Numbered from the stretch's first letter, positions 7,250-16,452 are shown. The stretch is 64,000 bases of DNA from Cytobacillus citreus (GCF_018343665.1 NZ_JAGYPM010000001.1:159239-223238), one strand, 5' to 3'. Program-made: numbers and translations. Notes: generated from the letters alone by a model not told the origin.

Positions 7250-9409
7250 TTGAAAAACAATCTATTTAAAAAAGAATTGCTCGCTGTTTTTCGGAATAAA
7301 AAGCTTCTTATTCCAATTATTGCAATTCTTTTTATTCCAGTATTATACAGCGGGATGTTTCTTTGGGCATTTTTGGACCCTTACGACAAGTTAGAAGATC
7401 TTCCAGTTGCGATTGTGAATGAGGATGAAGGCGCATCCGTTGGTGGAAAAGAGCTGCATCTCGGGGACGAGCTTGTTGATAATTTAAAGGAAAGCAAAGA
7501 TTTTGATTATAAGTTTGTAGATAAAGAGGAAGCTTATAAGGACCTCGAAAAACAAAAATATTATATGCTTATAGAAATACCAAAGGATTTTTCCGAAAAT
7601 GCAACAACTCTTCTTGATGAAAATCCTGAAAAGTTAAAGCTTAAATATGTACCGAATGAAAGCTATAATTTCCTATTCTCTCAAATAGGCAGTTCAGCTG
7701 TAGAACAAATAAAAGCATCACTTTCTGAAAATATTATGGAAACATTTGCCGAAACAATGTTCGATCAAGTTAGTGAACTTGCTGATGGAATGGAGCAAGC
7801 CAGTGATGGAGCTTCACAGATTAATGAGGGAGCAGCTGAATTAAAGGATGGCTCTTCAGCATTGTATGAAAATCTTTCTATCTTAGCTAAGAATTCAATC
7901 GAATTTAGTGATGGTATAGGACAAATCAATAATGGCTCTAAAGAATTAGTAACTGGTTCCAAAGCGCTTGCTGATGGACTTGGTCAGTTGCAAGAAGGCC
8001 AAGAAAATCTAGAAACAGCCTCTAAGCAATTAAAAGATGGCAATGAGCAAGTGGCTGCGGGAATCTCTCAATCTAAAGAGGGATTAAATAAAGTGAATGA
8101 ACAGATTCCAGCCATCGTTTCTGGAACAGAACAGATTGGTGCTGGGGCAAAAACACTATCAACATCTTTACAACAATGGCAATCAGAAGCAGAAAAAGTG
8201 AGCGGTGGCTTTTCTAAATTACAAGAAAATCTTCAGGTTTTAATCGGTCAGCTTCCTGAAAATTCCCCACAGCGCTTGGAATTAGAAGCTACATTAAACC
8301 AGTTAAAAACTGGAACAAGCAAGCTTGCGGGTGCTGCTGGACAGATAGCAAATAGTAGTTCAGAGCTTGCTAATAATGTTGGTACGTTAAATGAAGGACA
8401 GAAACAGCTGCAGCAAGGTGTTAGTCAACTTGCTCAAGGGAGCCAGAAGCTTGAGAGTGGAGCCCAGGAAGTTACAAAGGGACAAAATGAGTTCCAAGCA
8501 GGAATGGATACCTTTGGACAAAAATTCGCAGAAGCGAAGGCTGGTGCAGATAAATTAGCAAGTGGAACTACTGTACTGGCAGGAGGACTAGATCAATTAC
8601 AAGACGGTTCGCTTGCAATTAAAGATGGAACAGGGCAGTTGAAGGACGGTGCCGGAAAACTTGCAGGTGGAAACACAGCTTTATATGATGGCTCAGAAGA
8701 ATTATCAAGTAAACTTGCTGAAGGTGCTGATAAAGCATCATCCGTACACGCAAATGATAAGACATATGATATGATGGCTGGCCCAGTCGAAGTTGATAAT
8801 GAAAAAATTAATGAGGTACCAAACTATGGAACCGGATTTGCACCATATTTCTTATCACTTGGACTATTTGTTGGAGCATTATTATTATCCATCGTATTCC
8901 CATTACGTGAACCAGCAGGAGTACCGCGTAGTGGCATAAATTGGTTTACAAGTAAATTCCTTATCTTAATGGGAGTTGGAGTCATTCAGGCTTTAATTTC
9001 GGTATTTATTCTTCTTGTAGGCCTAAATATAGAGGTTCAAAGTATACCTTTATTTATCCTATTTGCGATTATTACGAGTCTGACCTTTATTACCTTAATT
9101 CAATTCTTTGTTACAATATTTGGTGATCCAGGACGTTTTATCGCGATCATTATCTTAATCCTACAATTAACAACAAGTGCGGGAACATTCCCACTTGAGT
9201 TAATTCCGGATTTCTTACAGCCATTTAATGCAATCCTGCCAATGACTTATTCTGTTTCTGGATTTAAAGCAGTGATTTCGAGCGGGGACTATAGCTTTAT
9301 GTGGCAAAATGCAGCGATATTAGGTATCTTTATGCTGATATTTATCACTGGAACAATTGTATATTTCTCAGCAATGCATAAAAAACGCTTTGCTGCTGTC
9401 ACTGAATAA
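7250..9409 (+). CDS. yhgE: YhgE/Pip-family membrane protein
   Basis: The 719-aa protein has one N-terminal membrane segment (about residues 15-38), a long extracytoplasmic region with many heptad-like LxxGxxxLxxG repeats (about 170-500), and roughly five C-terminal membrane segments from about residue 535. This is the YhgE/phage-infection-protein family. Members resemble ABC-2 permeases, include the Lactococcus phage c2 receptor Pip, and are related to the type VII secretion protein EsaA. An ATG at 7211 lies inside the operator. TTG at 7250 has AAGGAGG eight bases upstream, so TTG is the chosen start. The natural role is unknown. Regulation by YhgD is inferred. Confidence 0.88.
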   Translation: MKNNLFKKELLAVFRNKKLLIPIIAILFIPVLYSGMFLWAFLDPYDKLEDLPVAIVNEDEGASVGGKELHLGDELVDNLKESKDFDYKFVDKEEAYKDLEKQKYYMLIEIPKDFSENATTLLDENPEKLKLKYVPNESYNFLFSQIGSSAVEQIKASLSENIMETFAETMFDQVSELADGMEQASDGASQINEGAAELKDGSSALYENLSILAKNSIEFSDGIGQINNGSKELVTGSKALADGLGQLQEGQENLETASKQLKDGNEQVAAGISQSKEGLNKVNEQIPAIVSGTEQIGAGAKTLSTSLQQWQSEAEKVSGGFSKLQENLQVLIGQLPENSPQRLELEATLNQLKTGTSKLAGAAGQIANSSSELANNVGTLNEGQKQLQQGVSQLAQGSQKLESGAQEVTKGQNEFQAGMDTFGQKFAEAKAGADKLASGTTVLAGGLDQLQDGSLAIKDGTGQLKDGAGKLAGGNTALYDGSEELSSKLAEGADKASSVHANDKTYDMMAGPVEVDNEKINEVPNYGTGFAPYFLSLGLFVGALLLSIVFPLREPAGVPRSGINWFTSKFLILMGVGVIQALISVFILLVGLNIEVQSIPLFILFAIITSLTFITLIQFFVTIFGDPGRFIAIIILILQLTTSAGTFPLELIPDFLQPFNAILPMTYSVSGFKAVISSGDYSFMWQNAAILGIFMLIFITGTIVYFSAMHKKRFAAVTE

Positions 9410-9413
9410 TATT

Positions 9414-9446
9414 AAAACCAGCCGAAAAAAATTGCGGCTGGTTTTT
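9414..9446 (+). terminator. Terminator of yhgE
   Basis: AAACCAGCCG and CGGCTGGTTT arms with an A-rich loop and trailing T run. It also sits at the 3' side of the minus-strand yhfH and may serve both. Confidence 0.9.
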
Positions 9447-9466
9447 CTAATTATATGAATCTAGTA

Positions 9467-9601
9467 TTAAAGATCTTTTACACCTAAACAATGATCACAT
9501 TTATTTCCATAGCATTCATGCTGCTCTTCAATTGGCTTCCCACACTCAACACATTGTTTTGCTGGTAAATTTCTAAAGAAATCTAAAATGTTTTTAATCA
9601 T
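9467..9601 (-). CDS. yhfH: Small zinc-ribbon protein YhfH
   Basis: A 44-aa protein, MIKNILDFFRNLPAKQ followed by a cysteine-rich half. It has CVEC at residues 17-20 and HECYGNKCDHC at about 29-38, consistent with a small zinc ribbon. It matches the YhfH family, found in the same place (before yhfI) in Bacillus. An AGGAGG ribosome site stands seven bases before the ATG. The function is unknown. It is divergent from yhfI. Confidence 0.85.
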   Translation of the reverse strand: MIKNILDFFRNLPAKQCVECGKPIEEQHECYGNKCDHCLGVKDL

Positions 9602-9774
9602 TTTGAAGCCTCCTGTAAATTGTTTAATTAGTAAGATTATTTGATTTTATTGTATTATAACAGATTGTGTATGTCAATATCTGTTTCAATACAAAAATAA
9701 AAAAATGAAAAGATAGGCTCCTTTGGGTATATTAGAATTAGTGTAAAGATCTATGCTTCATAGGGGGAATGCTA

Positions 9775-10524
9775 ATGAAATTAACAGTAATTGGATGCTG
9801 GGGAGGGTTTCCAAAGCCAGATGAGGCAAGCTCTGGATATTTACTTGAGCATAATGGATATCGTTTATTAATTGATTTTGGAAGCGGAGTGCTTTCCAAA
9901 ATGCAAAAAATTTTACAGCCCGAGGAAATAGACGCTGTAATCGTTTCTCATTATCATCCAGACCATATTGCTGATATCGGGGTATTACAGCATGCTCGGC
10001 TAATTCAAGGAATTCTAGGAAAGGAAATAGAGTCCCTGCCAATTTATGGACATTCTCAGGATGAAATTGAATTTTCAAAGCTATCTTATAAAAATATTAC
10101 AAAAGGTATGGCATATCAGCCTGATCAAACTTTAACAATCGGTCCTTTTGAGGTACAATTTTTACAGACAGACCATCCTGTTCCATGCTATGCAATGAGA
10201 ATTGAAGCTGAAGGCAAATCAATCGTTTATACATCTGATACATCTTATAAGGAGGAATTTATCCCATTTAGTGAAGGTACAGATTTATTAGTGTGTGAAT
10301 GTAACTTTTATGGGAATCAGAATGGGAAAAGCGTGGGACATATGACAAGCTTTGATGCTGGAAAATTGGCAAACAAGGCGAAGGTGAAGCACATGCTCCT
10401 CACGCATTTACCTCATTTTGGCAGTATAGAACAGCTTAAGGAAGAGGCTTCACAAGTATACAATGGGCCTATCTCTATTGCTTCCTTTCAATGGTCTATA
10501 ACATTAGCAGAAAAGAATAACTAG
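9775..10524 (+). CDS. yhfI: Metallo-beta-lactamase-fold hydrolase YhfI
   Basis: A 249-aa MBL-fold protein of the RNase Z/phosphodiesterase-like branch. The metal motif SHYHPDHIADIG is near residues 60-71, with later metal ligands in VYTSDTSY and LLTHLPHFG. The substrate is unknown. The first ATG (9769) is only one base from AGGGGG, while the second (9775) is at proper distance and was chosen. It is followed by lplJ, the B. subtilis order. Confidence 0.88.
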   Translation: MKLTVIGCWGGFPKPDEASSGYLLEHNGYRLLIDFGSGVLSKMQKILQPEEIDAVIVSHYHPDHIADIGVLQHARLIQGILGKEIESLPIYGHSQDEIEFSKLSYKNITKGMAYQPDQTLTIGPFEVQFLQTDHPVPCYAMRIEAEGKSIVYTSDTSYKEEFIPFSEGTDLLVCECNFYGNQNGKSVGHMTSFDAGKLANKAKVKHMLLTHLPHFGSIEQLKEEASQVYNGPISIASFQWSITLAEKNN

Positions 10525-10552
10525 ATTAATGTGTTAAATCTTGATAATAAAG

Positions 10553-10581
10553 TTGCATATGAATCACAACGAAAATGCAAT
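10553..10581 (+). promoter_or_regulatory. Probable lplJ promoter
   Basis: TTGCAT, a 17-bp spacer and TGCAAT. The boxes also form a distant inverted repeat (TTGCAT...ATGCAA). It lies 31 bases before the ATG. Confidence 0.4.
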
Positions 10582-10612
10582 TATGAAGTGTTTCTAATAA
10601 GGAGTGAAAGAA

Positions 10613-11599
10613 ATGTTATTTATCGATAACAAAGGGATAACAGATCCAAGAATCAACCTAGCTATTGAAGAATATGCATTAAAAAATTTAGATATTAATG
10701 AAACCTATTTGCTTTTTTACATAAATGAGCCATCCATAATTATTGGAAAAAACCAAAATACAATAGAAGAAATTAATACGGAATATGTTGAAGGTAATGG
10801 CATTCACGTTGTACGACGATTGTCTGGCGGGGGCGCTGTGTATCATGATCTAGGCAATTTGAATTTCAGCTTTATTACAAAGGATGACGGGGAAAGCTTT
10901 CATAATTTCCGTAAATTCACCGAACCTGTTGTTCACGCTTTGCAAAAGCTAGGAGTCAATGCAGAATTAAGCGGACGAAATGATCTAACAGCAGAAGGAA
11001 GAAAAATTTCAGGAAATGCGCAATTTTCTACAAAGGGAAGAATGTTTAGCCATGGAACTCTTCTTTTTGATTCCGAAATCGATAGTGTAGTTTCGGCTTT
11101 AAGAGTGAAAAAAGATAAAATTGAGTCAAAAGGCATTAAGTCCATTCGCAGCCGTGTAGCGAATATTTCTGAGTTCTTAAAGGATAAAATCACAATCGAA
11201 GAGTTTCGTTCTTTAATTCTAAAAAATATATTTGGTGGAGAAGATATTCAAGAGTATAAGCTAACGGAGGAAGATTGGGAAAATATCCATCAGCTATCTA
11301 AAGAGAGGTACCAAAATTGGGAATGGAATTATGGGAAATCACCAAAGTTTAATTTGCAGCATTCCCACCGCTTCCCTGTTGGACAAATTGATGTTCGGCT
11401 TGATGTAGAAAAAGGAAATATTGAAAATTGTAAAATTTTCGGTGACTTTTTTGGAGTTCTCGATGTAGGTGATATTGAAAATAGACTCACAGGCTTGCGT
11501 TATGATAAATCTGAAATAGAAAAGTCTCTAGCAGACATTGATATTAAGCGCTATTTCGGAAATATTACAAAAGAGGATTTTTTTAATTTAATCTACTAA
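10613..11599 (+). CDS. lplJ: Lipoate-protein ligase LplJ
   Basis: LplJ activates free lipoate with ATP and attaches it to lipoyl domains, preferentially GcvH and E2 subunits in Bacillus. The 328-aa length is normal. The motif RRLSGGGAVYHDLGNLNFSF is near residues 70-89, KISGNAQF near 138 and FSHGTLLFD near 150. The C-terminal LplA_C-like domain is present. An upstream in-frame GTG (10604) falls within the AAGGAGTG ribosome site, so the ATG was chosen. Confidence 0.95.
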   Translation: MLFIDNKGITDPRINLAIEEYALKNLDINETYLLFYINEPSIIIGKNQNTIEEINTEYVEGNGIHVVRRLSGGGAVYHDLGNLNFSFITKDDGESFHNFRKFTEPVVHALQKLGVNAELSGRNDLTAEGRKISGNAQFSTKGRMFSHGTLLFDSEIDSVVSALRVKKDKIESKGIKSIRSRVANISEFLKDKITIEEFRSLILKNIFGGEDIQEYKLTEEDWENIHQLSKERYQNWEWNYGKSPKFNLQHSHRFPVGQIDVRLDVEKGNIENCKIFGDFFGVLDVGDIENRLTGLRYDKSEIEKSLADIDIKRYFGNITKEDFFNLIY

Positions 11600-11608
11600 C
11601 CATTCATG

Positions 11609-11637
11609 GGAGCGTTTCTTACGGGGAACGCTCTTTA
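11609..11637 (+). terminator. Terminator of lplJ
   Basis: Arms GAGCGTT and AACGCTC with a 10-base loop, then a short T stretch. Weaker than most others in the window. Confidence 0.55.
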
Positions 11638-11660
11638 TAATGGGAAAAATCTTAATCACA

Positions 11661-11770
11661 GGCTTTGTTAAAGCTCAGTGTTGAAAATGCTATTTTGTTG
11701 TTGATTCTCGCTGCAGGCGCGAGTCAAAGGGAGACCCCGCAGGAGCTCAACAGGGAAGTTTAACGTAGCT
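11661..11770 (+). repeat. Dispersed repeat family D, deleted copy
   Basis: Starts GGCTTTGTTAAAGCTC and ends CAACAGGGAAGTTTAACGTAG. It keeps both ends of the family seen in full at 16120-16384 but has lost most of the interior. Non-coding. Confidence 0.75.
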
Positions 11771-11782
11771 TAATTAAAAAGA

Positions 11783-11810
11783 AAAAACTTTTTACTATAG
11801 ATTATGCGTC
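11783..11810 (+). promoter_or_regulatory. Possible SigV-type (ECF) autoregulated promoter
   Basis: An AAAAAC -35-like element and CGTC -10 element are separated by 18 bases, upstream of sigV. ECF sigma factors in Bacillus use a TGAAAC-like -35 and CGTC -10 with about 16-17 bp, so the match is partial. Confidence 0.35.
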
Positions 11811-11857
11811 TTATAGGTGTATACAAATTACTAGCAATAAAGGAGCCTTTTTGCGAT

Positions 11858-12373
11858 ATGGGAAAGAGACGAAGATTTAATGATGATGATTTATTTACTG
11901 AATTTATAAGAGATAACAAAGAGAATTGTTATCGGCTGGCCTACAGCTATGTGAGAAATTCTGAGGATGCATTAGATATTGTACAAGATGCGATTCATAA
12001 AGCGATTCTATCATATGATTCTCTTCAAGATTTAAACATGCTGAAAAGCTGGTTTTTCAGAATAGTGGTTAATACTTCCTTAGATTTTCTAAGGAAGCAC
12101 AAAAGAGTCAGTATTATGGATGCTGAAACGATGGAGTTTATTAGTTCAGGAAAAGAGGACCATTATGAAAATATTGATTTAGAGAGGGCATTGGATCAAT
12201 TAGCTCCAGAATATAAAAGCATTATTGTTTTACGATTTTTTGAAGATTTGAAAATTGAAGAAGTTGCAGATGTCCTGAATGAAAATGTCAACACGATTAA
12301 AACACGACTGTATAGAGCATTGAAATTATTACGCATTGAAATGAAGGACGAAATGATCAAGGGGGCTAATTAG
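11858..12373 (+). CDS. sigV: ECF sigma factor SigV
   Basis: The 171-aa protein has sigma region 2 (about residues 20-85, YRLAYSYVRNSEDALDIVQDA) and region 4 (about 110-165, LAPEYKSIIVLRFFEDLKIEEVADVL). With the RsiV-like anti-sigma gene directly after it, this is the SigV system that answers lysozyme in Bacillus. The ATG at 11858 has AAAGGAG about 12 bases upstream. A longer start at 11804 lacks a ribosome site. The pair is not at this place in B. subtilis, and oatA does not follow. Confidence 0.85.
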   Translation: MGKRRRFNDDDLFTEFIRDNKENCYRLAYSYVRNSEDALDIVQDAIHKAILSYDSLQDLNMLKSWFFRIVVNTSLDFLRKHKRVSIMDAETMEFISSGKEDHYENIDLERALDQLAPEYKSIIVLRFFEDLKIEEVADVLNENVNTIKTRLYRALKLLRIEMKDEMIKGAN

Positions 12374-12374
12374 T

Positions 12375-13253
12375 ATGGACAAGAAATTAGAGGAACTTAA
12401 AACTGAGTATAAAAATATCCCAATTCCAGATGAACTAGATTTCGTTGTCGAAAGGGCATTAAAGAAAGGGAAGACAAATAAAAGAGGTTATAAATGGATG
12501 GCTGGAACGGCTGCAGCTGCTATTCTTTTTATCGGGGGCATTAACATAAGTCCAGCTATGGCTAACACTTTATCAGAAGTACCGATTGTTGGAAGTATCG
12601 TAAAAGTACTGACATTTACAGAATTTAAGGTTGACGAAGATAAATACAAGGCAGATATAAAAGTACCAGCAATATCGGATTCAGAAAATGGAGATTTAGC
12701 TCAAAGCCTGAACGAAAAATATTTAAAAGAAGGACAGGAACTATATGAGCAATTCAAGGATGAGATAGAGGAGATAGAAAAAGAAGGTGGCGGGCATGTA
12801 GGCGTTGACAGCGGTTATGAGGTTAAAACGGATAACGATCGGATTTTATCAATCGGACGATATGTTGTGAATACAGTTGGTTCGTCTTCTACAGTCATGA
12901 AGTATGATACAATTGATAAGAAAAACGATATCTTATTAAGCTTGCCAATGTTGTTTAAGGATGATAGCTATGTGAAGATCATTAGCGAGAATATTCAAGA
13001 ACAAATGCGAGAGCAAATGAAAGAATCTAATTTTGAAAAAATATACTGGGTTGCTGATTCTGGTATCGAGGATAATTTTGAGGACTTTGAATTGATTAAA
13101 AAAGATCAGAATTTCTATATTAATAAGGACGGAAAATTAGTTATTTCTTTTGATAAATATGAGGTTTCTCCGGGATTTATGGGGATTGTAGAGTTTGTCA
13201 TTCCTACAGAGATTATTTCTGATGTGTTAGTCAGCAATGAATATATTAAATAG
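12375..13253 (+). CDS. rsiV: Anti-sigma factor RsiV, lysozyme receptor
   Basis: The 292-aa protein has a cytoplasmic N terminus (MDKKLEELKTEYKNIPIP, like RsiV), one membrane segment at about residues 40-62, and an extracellular part ending in a DUF3298-type domain (about 185-285). In B. subtilis RsiV binds lysozyme, is then cut by signal peptidase and RasP, and frees SigV. It starts one base after the sigV stop and is translationally coupled with a CAAGGGGG ribosome site. The sipV signal peptidase is elsewhere in this window. Confidence 0.85.
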   Translation: MDKKLEELKTEYKNIPIPDELDFVVERALKKGKTNKRGYKWMAGTAAAAILFIGGINISPAMANTLSEVPIVGSIVKVLTFTEFKVDEDKYKADIKVPAISDSENGDLAQSLNEKYLKEGQELYEQFKDEIEEIEKEGGGHVGVDSGYEVKTDNDRILSIGRYVVNTVGSSSTVMKYDTIDKKNDILLSLPMLFKDDSYVKIISENIQEQMREQMKESNFEKIYWVADSGIEDNFEDFELIKKDQNFYINKDGKLVISFDKYEVSPGFMGIVEFVIPTEIISDVLVSNEYIK

Positions 13254-13259
13254 TCGTAA

Positions 13260-13291
13260 AAGAGAAGAGCGGTCCTCTTCTCATTTTTTTT
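13260..13291 (+). terminator. Terminator of sigV-rsiV
   Basis: GAGAAGAG and CTCTTCTC arms, small loop, then eight T. Followed at once by a short family A copy. Confidence 0.9.
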
Positions 13292-13354
13292 GGCTAAAGT
13301 GGAAGAAAAATTAAGGCATTTATCGAAAGTACTTGGTGAATGCCTATTTTTTTC
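13291..13354 (+). repeat. Family A repeat, internally deleted copy
   Basis: TGGCTAAAGTGGAAG joins directly to the family A end hairpin (AAGGCATTTATC ... TTGGTGAATGCC then T run). The middle of the element is missing while both ends remain. It lies in the 393-base gap between rsiV and lcfB together with another A copy and the FadR site. Confidence 0.6.
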
Positions 13355-13472
13355 AAGGACTTTATACTGCAATAAAATAAACTTTAATAAAAAAGAGAAT
13401 TCACTTTATTTTGTCCATTATGCTTGAATTCATAAATTTCTTTCAATATAATATATTTAGAAAATTTTTTAT

Positions 13473-13602
13473 TAGCTAATAGTCATGTTTAAGTTTGTTA
13501 GCCTACTAAAGTAAAATTGAAATTCATTAAGAATCTGCTAAGAATATTGCATTAGAAAAACTAAGCTTTCGCGGAAAAACATAGCGAATGCTATATTTTT
13601 CC
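13473..13602 (+). repeat. Family A repeat, diverged copy
   Basis: Follows the family pattern (GTTTAAGTTTGTTAGCC, CTACTAAAGTAAAA, ATCTGCTAAGAATATTGCAT) with many changes. The end hairpin is TTCGC...GCGAA-like with a T run. It is clearly older than the near-identical copies. Confidence 0.65.
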
Positions 13603-13609
13603 AATAAAG

Positions 13610-13627
13610 TGAATGATCATTCATTCG
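13610..13627. promoter_or_regulatory. FadR operator upstream of lcfB
   Basis: TGAATGA-TCAT-TCATTCG fits the Bacillus FadR box (TGAATGA, four bases, TCATTCA) with one mismatch. It lies 20 bases before the lcfB start. FadR represses beta-oxidation genes, including lcfB in B. subtilis, and long-chain acyl-CoA releases it. Confidence 0.75.
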
Positions 13628-13646
13628 TATTAAGGGGGAAGGGTCA

Positions 13647-15203
13647 ATGAATTTAACTCAACAACTCCACGAAACGGCAAAAAATAAGGCAAATAAACCA
13701 GCTTATTATTTTATGGACCAAATGAGTACATATGCAGAGCTTGATGGGGCTGTAACTAAATTTGCTGCTGGTTTAGAACAATTAGGGGTAAAAAAAGGAG
13801 ACCATATTGCATTATTGTTAGGAAACTCTCCGCATTTTGTAATTTGCTTTTATGGGGCACTTCGTCTTGGCGCAACTGTTATACCAATCAACCCCATTTA
13901 TACATCTGATGAAATCGGATATATCATTAAAAATGGGGATGTGAAAGCTGTTGTAATGCTTGATTTACTTCTGCCTTTAGCAGAGAAAATACACCTTGCA
14001 TTACCAAAAGTAGAGAATTATATTATTTGCGAGACACCCCAAGGAAAGAGCTCAGATGTTGATATAACAAGCCTTTCCGTTTATCCAAAGTTGAAATCGT
14101 TTTCACATGTTGTAGCTTCGGGAAGCTTAAGCTATAAAGGTCCTGAGCTAGATCATGATGATGTTGCTGTTATTCTTTACACTTCTGGTACAACTGGAAA
14201 ACCAAAAGGAGCAATGCTTACACATAAAAATCTTTATAGTAATGCGAAGGATATTGGTGATTACTTGAATATGAGCGAGAATGATCGCGTCATTACTACT
14301 CTTCCTATGTTCCACGTATTTTGTTTAACGGTGGCTTTAAATGCACCACTAATGAATGGCGCAACAATCATCATTGATCCTAAATTCAGCCCGAAGGAAA
14401 TTTTCCGAATGGTTGATAAATATGATGCAACAGTCTTTGCTGGTGTTCCAACGATGTATAATTTTCTTCTTCAGTATGCAGAAGCATACGGTGGAAACTT
14501 AAGCACCCTTCGACTTTGTATTTCAGGCGGAGCTTCATTGCCTGTAGCGTTACTAAATGGCTTTGAAAAAAAATTCAATGTCATGATCTCTGAAGGATAC
14601 GGCCTTTCTGAGGCTTCACCAGTCACATGCTTTAATCCGCTTGATAGACCGAGAAAGCCTGGATCTATTGGAACTTCAATCCTAAATGTAGAAAATAAAG
14701 TAGTTGACGAACTTGGGGAGGAGGTTCCAGTTGGAGAGGTAGGAGAATTGATTGTCCGAGGTCCTAATGTGATGAAGGGATATTATAAGATGCCTGAAGA
14801 AACGGCTGCGACAATCAGAGATGGCTGGCTATACACAGGTGATATGGCGAGAATGGATGATGAAGGCTATTTTTATATAGTTGATCGCAAAAAGGAATTA
14901 ATTATCGTTGGAGGCTATAATGTATATCCTAGAGAAATAGAAGAGGTATTATATGATCATCCAGATGTAGTTGAGGCAGCTGCTATCGGTGTACCAGATC
15001 CGAATCAAGGAGAAGCGGTTAAATGCTATGTAGTCAAGAAAAATCCTGACTTAACTGAAGCTCAGCTTCTCGAATATTGCAGTGAGCATTTAGCGAAATA
15101 TAAAAATCCATCTTCCATTGAGTTTATAGAAGAACTTCCAAAGAATACAACAGGGAAAATATTAAGGAGAGCTTTGAAAGCTCAAGTTTTGCAAAATAAT
15201 TAA
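13647..15203 (+). CDS. lcfB: Long-chain fatty-acid-CoA ligase LcfB (YhfL)
   Basis: The 518-aa ANL-family enzyme activates fatty acids with ATP and CoA for beta-oxidation. The AMP-binding signature [18 protein letters not shown] is near residues 177-194, [22 protein letters not shown] follows near 400, and the C-terminal catalytic Lys lies in [13 protein letters not shown] near residue 508. An AAGGGGGAAGGG ribosome site and a FadR-type operator precede it. Its position after lplJ (with sigV-rsiV inserted) matches B. subtilis yhfL. Confidence 0.92.
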   Translation: MNLTQQLHETAKNKANKPAYYFMDQMSTYAELDGAVTKFAAGLEQLGVKKGDHIALLLGNSPHFVICFYGALRLGATVIPINPIYTSDEIGYIIKNGDVKAVVMLDLLLPLAEKIHLALPKVENYIICETPQGKSSDVDITSLSVYPKLKSFSHVVASGSLSYKGPELDHDDVAVILYTSGTTGKPKGAMLTHKNLYSNAKDIGDYLNMSENDRVITTLPMFHVFCLTVALNAPLMNGATIIIDPKFSPKEIFRMVDKYDATVFAGVPTMYNFLLQYAEAYGGNLSTLRLCISGGASLPVALLNGFEKKFNVMISEGYGLSEASPVTCFNPLDRPRKPGSIGTSILNVENKVVDELGEEVPVGEVGELIVRGPNVMKGYYKMPEETAATIRDGWLYTGDMARMDDEGYFYIVDRKKELIIVGGYNVYPREIEEVLYDHPDVVEAAAIGVPDPNQGEAVKCYVVKKNPDLTEAQLLEYCSEHLAKYKNPSSIEFIEELPKNTTGKILRRALKAQVLQNN

Positions 15204-15211
15204 TTGGTAGG

Positions 15212-15240
15212 GCCAGGCAGAAAAATGTCTGGCTTTTTTA
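15212..15240 (+). terminator. Terminator of lcfB
   Basis: GCCAGGCA and TGTCTGGC arms (one G-T pair) followed by six T. Confidence 0.85.
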
Positions 15241-15309
15241 AAATTCTTGAAAGGGTTTTCATGAAATATATAGAATTGGAACAGGGAGTAAACGAAAAGG
15301 AGTGAGCAT

Positions 15310-16086
15310 ATGAGTTCTATCATGGTTGAATTGAAGGAGCATATTGCAGTTGTTACAATTAATCGCCCTGAAGCAATGAATGCTTTTAATTATAATACTC
15401 TACTAGAGCTTCAAGCAGTAACGGAGGAATTGCGGACCGATCCTGCTGTTCGGGTTGTTATATTTACTGGTTCTGGTGAGAAAGCGTTCAGTGTAGGGGC
15501 TGATTTGAAAGAACGGAAAACATTATCTGAAGTTGAAGTACGAAGAAATATTTATAAAATCGGTGAGGTTTTTACATTAATTGATCAGCTTCCACAGCCG
15601 ACGATTGCAGCATTAAATGGATTTGCCTTTGGCGGGGGCATGGAATTAGCGTTATCATGCGATTTTCGGATTGCTGTTTCAGGAACATTGATGGGGCTAA
15701 CTGAAACAAGTCTTGCTATTATCCCTGGGGCTGGAGGGACACAAAGATTGCCAAGATTAATTGGTCAAGCAAAGGCGTTGGAGTTAATTTTAACTGCGAA
15801 ACGTCTAAGCTCTGAGGAAGCTTTAAGCATTGGCCTATTAAATCGAGTTACAGATAGAGAAAATCTCTTAAATGCTTGCTTTGAACTAGCAGGACAAATG
15901 CTTGCAAATGGTCCGCTAGCCCTTCAACAGGCAAAGTTTGCTATTAAACAAGGAATGAGTGTAGATTTACAGACTGGTTTGCATATTGAAAGAAAAGCAT
16001 ACGAAGTTATTATTCCTACAGAAGATCGAATAGAAGCACTTTCAGCTTTTGTAGAAAAGCGAAAACCAAATTTTAAAGGGAAATAG
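15310..16086 (+). CDS. Enoyl-CoA hydratase/isomerase family protein
   Basis: The 258-aa crotonase-fold enzyme hydrates trans-2-enoyl-CoA in beta-oxidation or a related acyl-CoA route. The oxyanion-hole segment GEKAFSVGADLKE is near residue 56. The two catalytic glutamates of true hydratases are present, in GGGMELALSCD (near 104-114) and TETSLAIIPGAGGTQRL (near 127-143). The gene stands alone between two terminators but next to lcfB, so a fatty-acid role is likely. An AAAGGAGTG ribosome site sets the ATG. Confidence 0.88.
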   Translation: MSSIMVELKEHIAVVTINRPEAMNAFNYNTLLELQAVTEELRTDPAVRVVIFTGSGEKAFSVGADLKERKTLSEVEVRRNIYKIGEVFTLIDQLPQPTIAALNGFAFGGGMELALSCDFRIAVSGTLMGLTETSLAIIPGAGGTQRLPRLIGQAKALELILTAKRLSSEEALSIGLLNRVTDRENLLNACFELAGQMLANGPLALQQAKFAIKQGMSVDLQTGLHIERKAYEVIIPTEDRIEALSAFVEKRKPNFKGK

Positions 16087-16116
16087 AGAATACAGCTTTT
16101 GCTGTATTCTTTTTTA
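16087..16116 (+). terminator. Terminator of the enoyl-CoA hydratase gene
   Basis: AATACAGC and GCTGTATT arms, TTTT loop, then T run. A family D repeat begins directly after it. Confidence 0.9.
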
Positions 16117-16119
16117 TTT

Positions 16120-16384
16120 GGCTGAATTAAAGCTCAATGTTGATAATGCTATTTTGCTGTTGATTGGAGCGGAAGGCGCGAGATCCTCGAAAATGCATTC
16201 GCATTTCCTTCGTGCGGTGATTATTCTAGGAAGCTTATTCAATGTCCTGCGGGAGAAGCGAGTCAAAGGGAGACCCCGCAGGAGCGATAGCGACGAGGAG
16301 GCTCCCGGACCGCCCGCGGAAAGCGACCGCCCGCGGAAAGCGAGCGCCTGCAGCGTAAATCAACAGGGAAGTTTAACATAGCCT
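16120..16384 (+). repeat. Dispersed repeat family D, long copy
   Basis: About 265 bp, GC-richer than its surroundings. It starts GGCTGAATTAAAGCTC and ends GGGAAGTTTAACATAGCC, so its ends form an imperfect inverted repeat. Inside are CCTGCGGG...CCCCGCAGG and a doubled CGCCCGCGGAAAGCGA segment. A second long copy is at 30050-30298 and short ones at 11661 and 24854. The reading frame across it is an artefact of composition. It fills most of the 423-base gap. Confidence 0.85.
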
Positions 16385-16422
16385 TTTATTTAATAAAATT
16401 TTTTGAAAATAGTAAAAAGTAC

Positions 16423-16452
16423 TTGAATTTTGGCTATTAATAGATTTATAAT
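16423..16452 (+). promoter_or_regulatory. Probable promoter of the ABC transporter operon
   Basis: TTGAAT, an 18-bp spacer and TATAAT, 57 bases before the substrate-binding protein start. No T-box leader or terminator-antiterminator is visible between promoter and gene. Confidence 0.5.

Noticed and set aside
16118-16381. Open frame of 87 aa on the plus strand, with similar frames at 30048-30341 (plus) and 29975-30292 (minus)
   Set aside because: They run through family D repeat copies, start at the repeat end and follow its composition. The same peptide occurs at both repeats, as expected for a repeat and not a gene.
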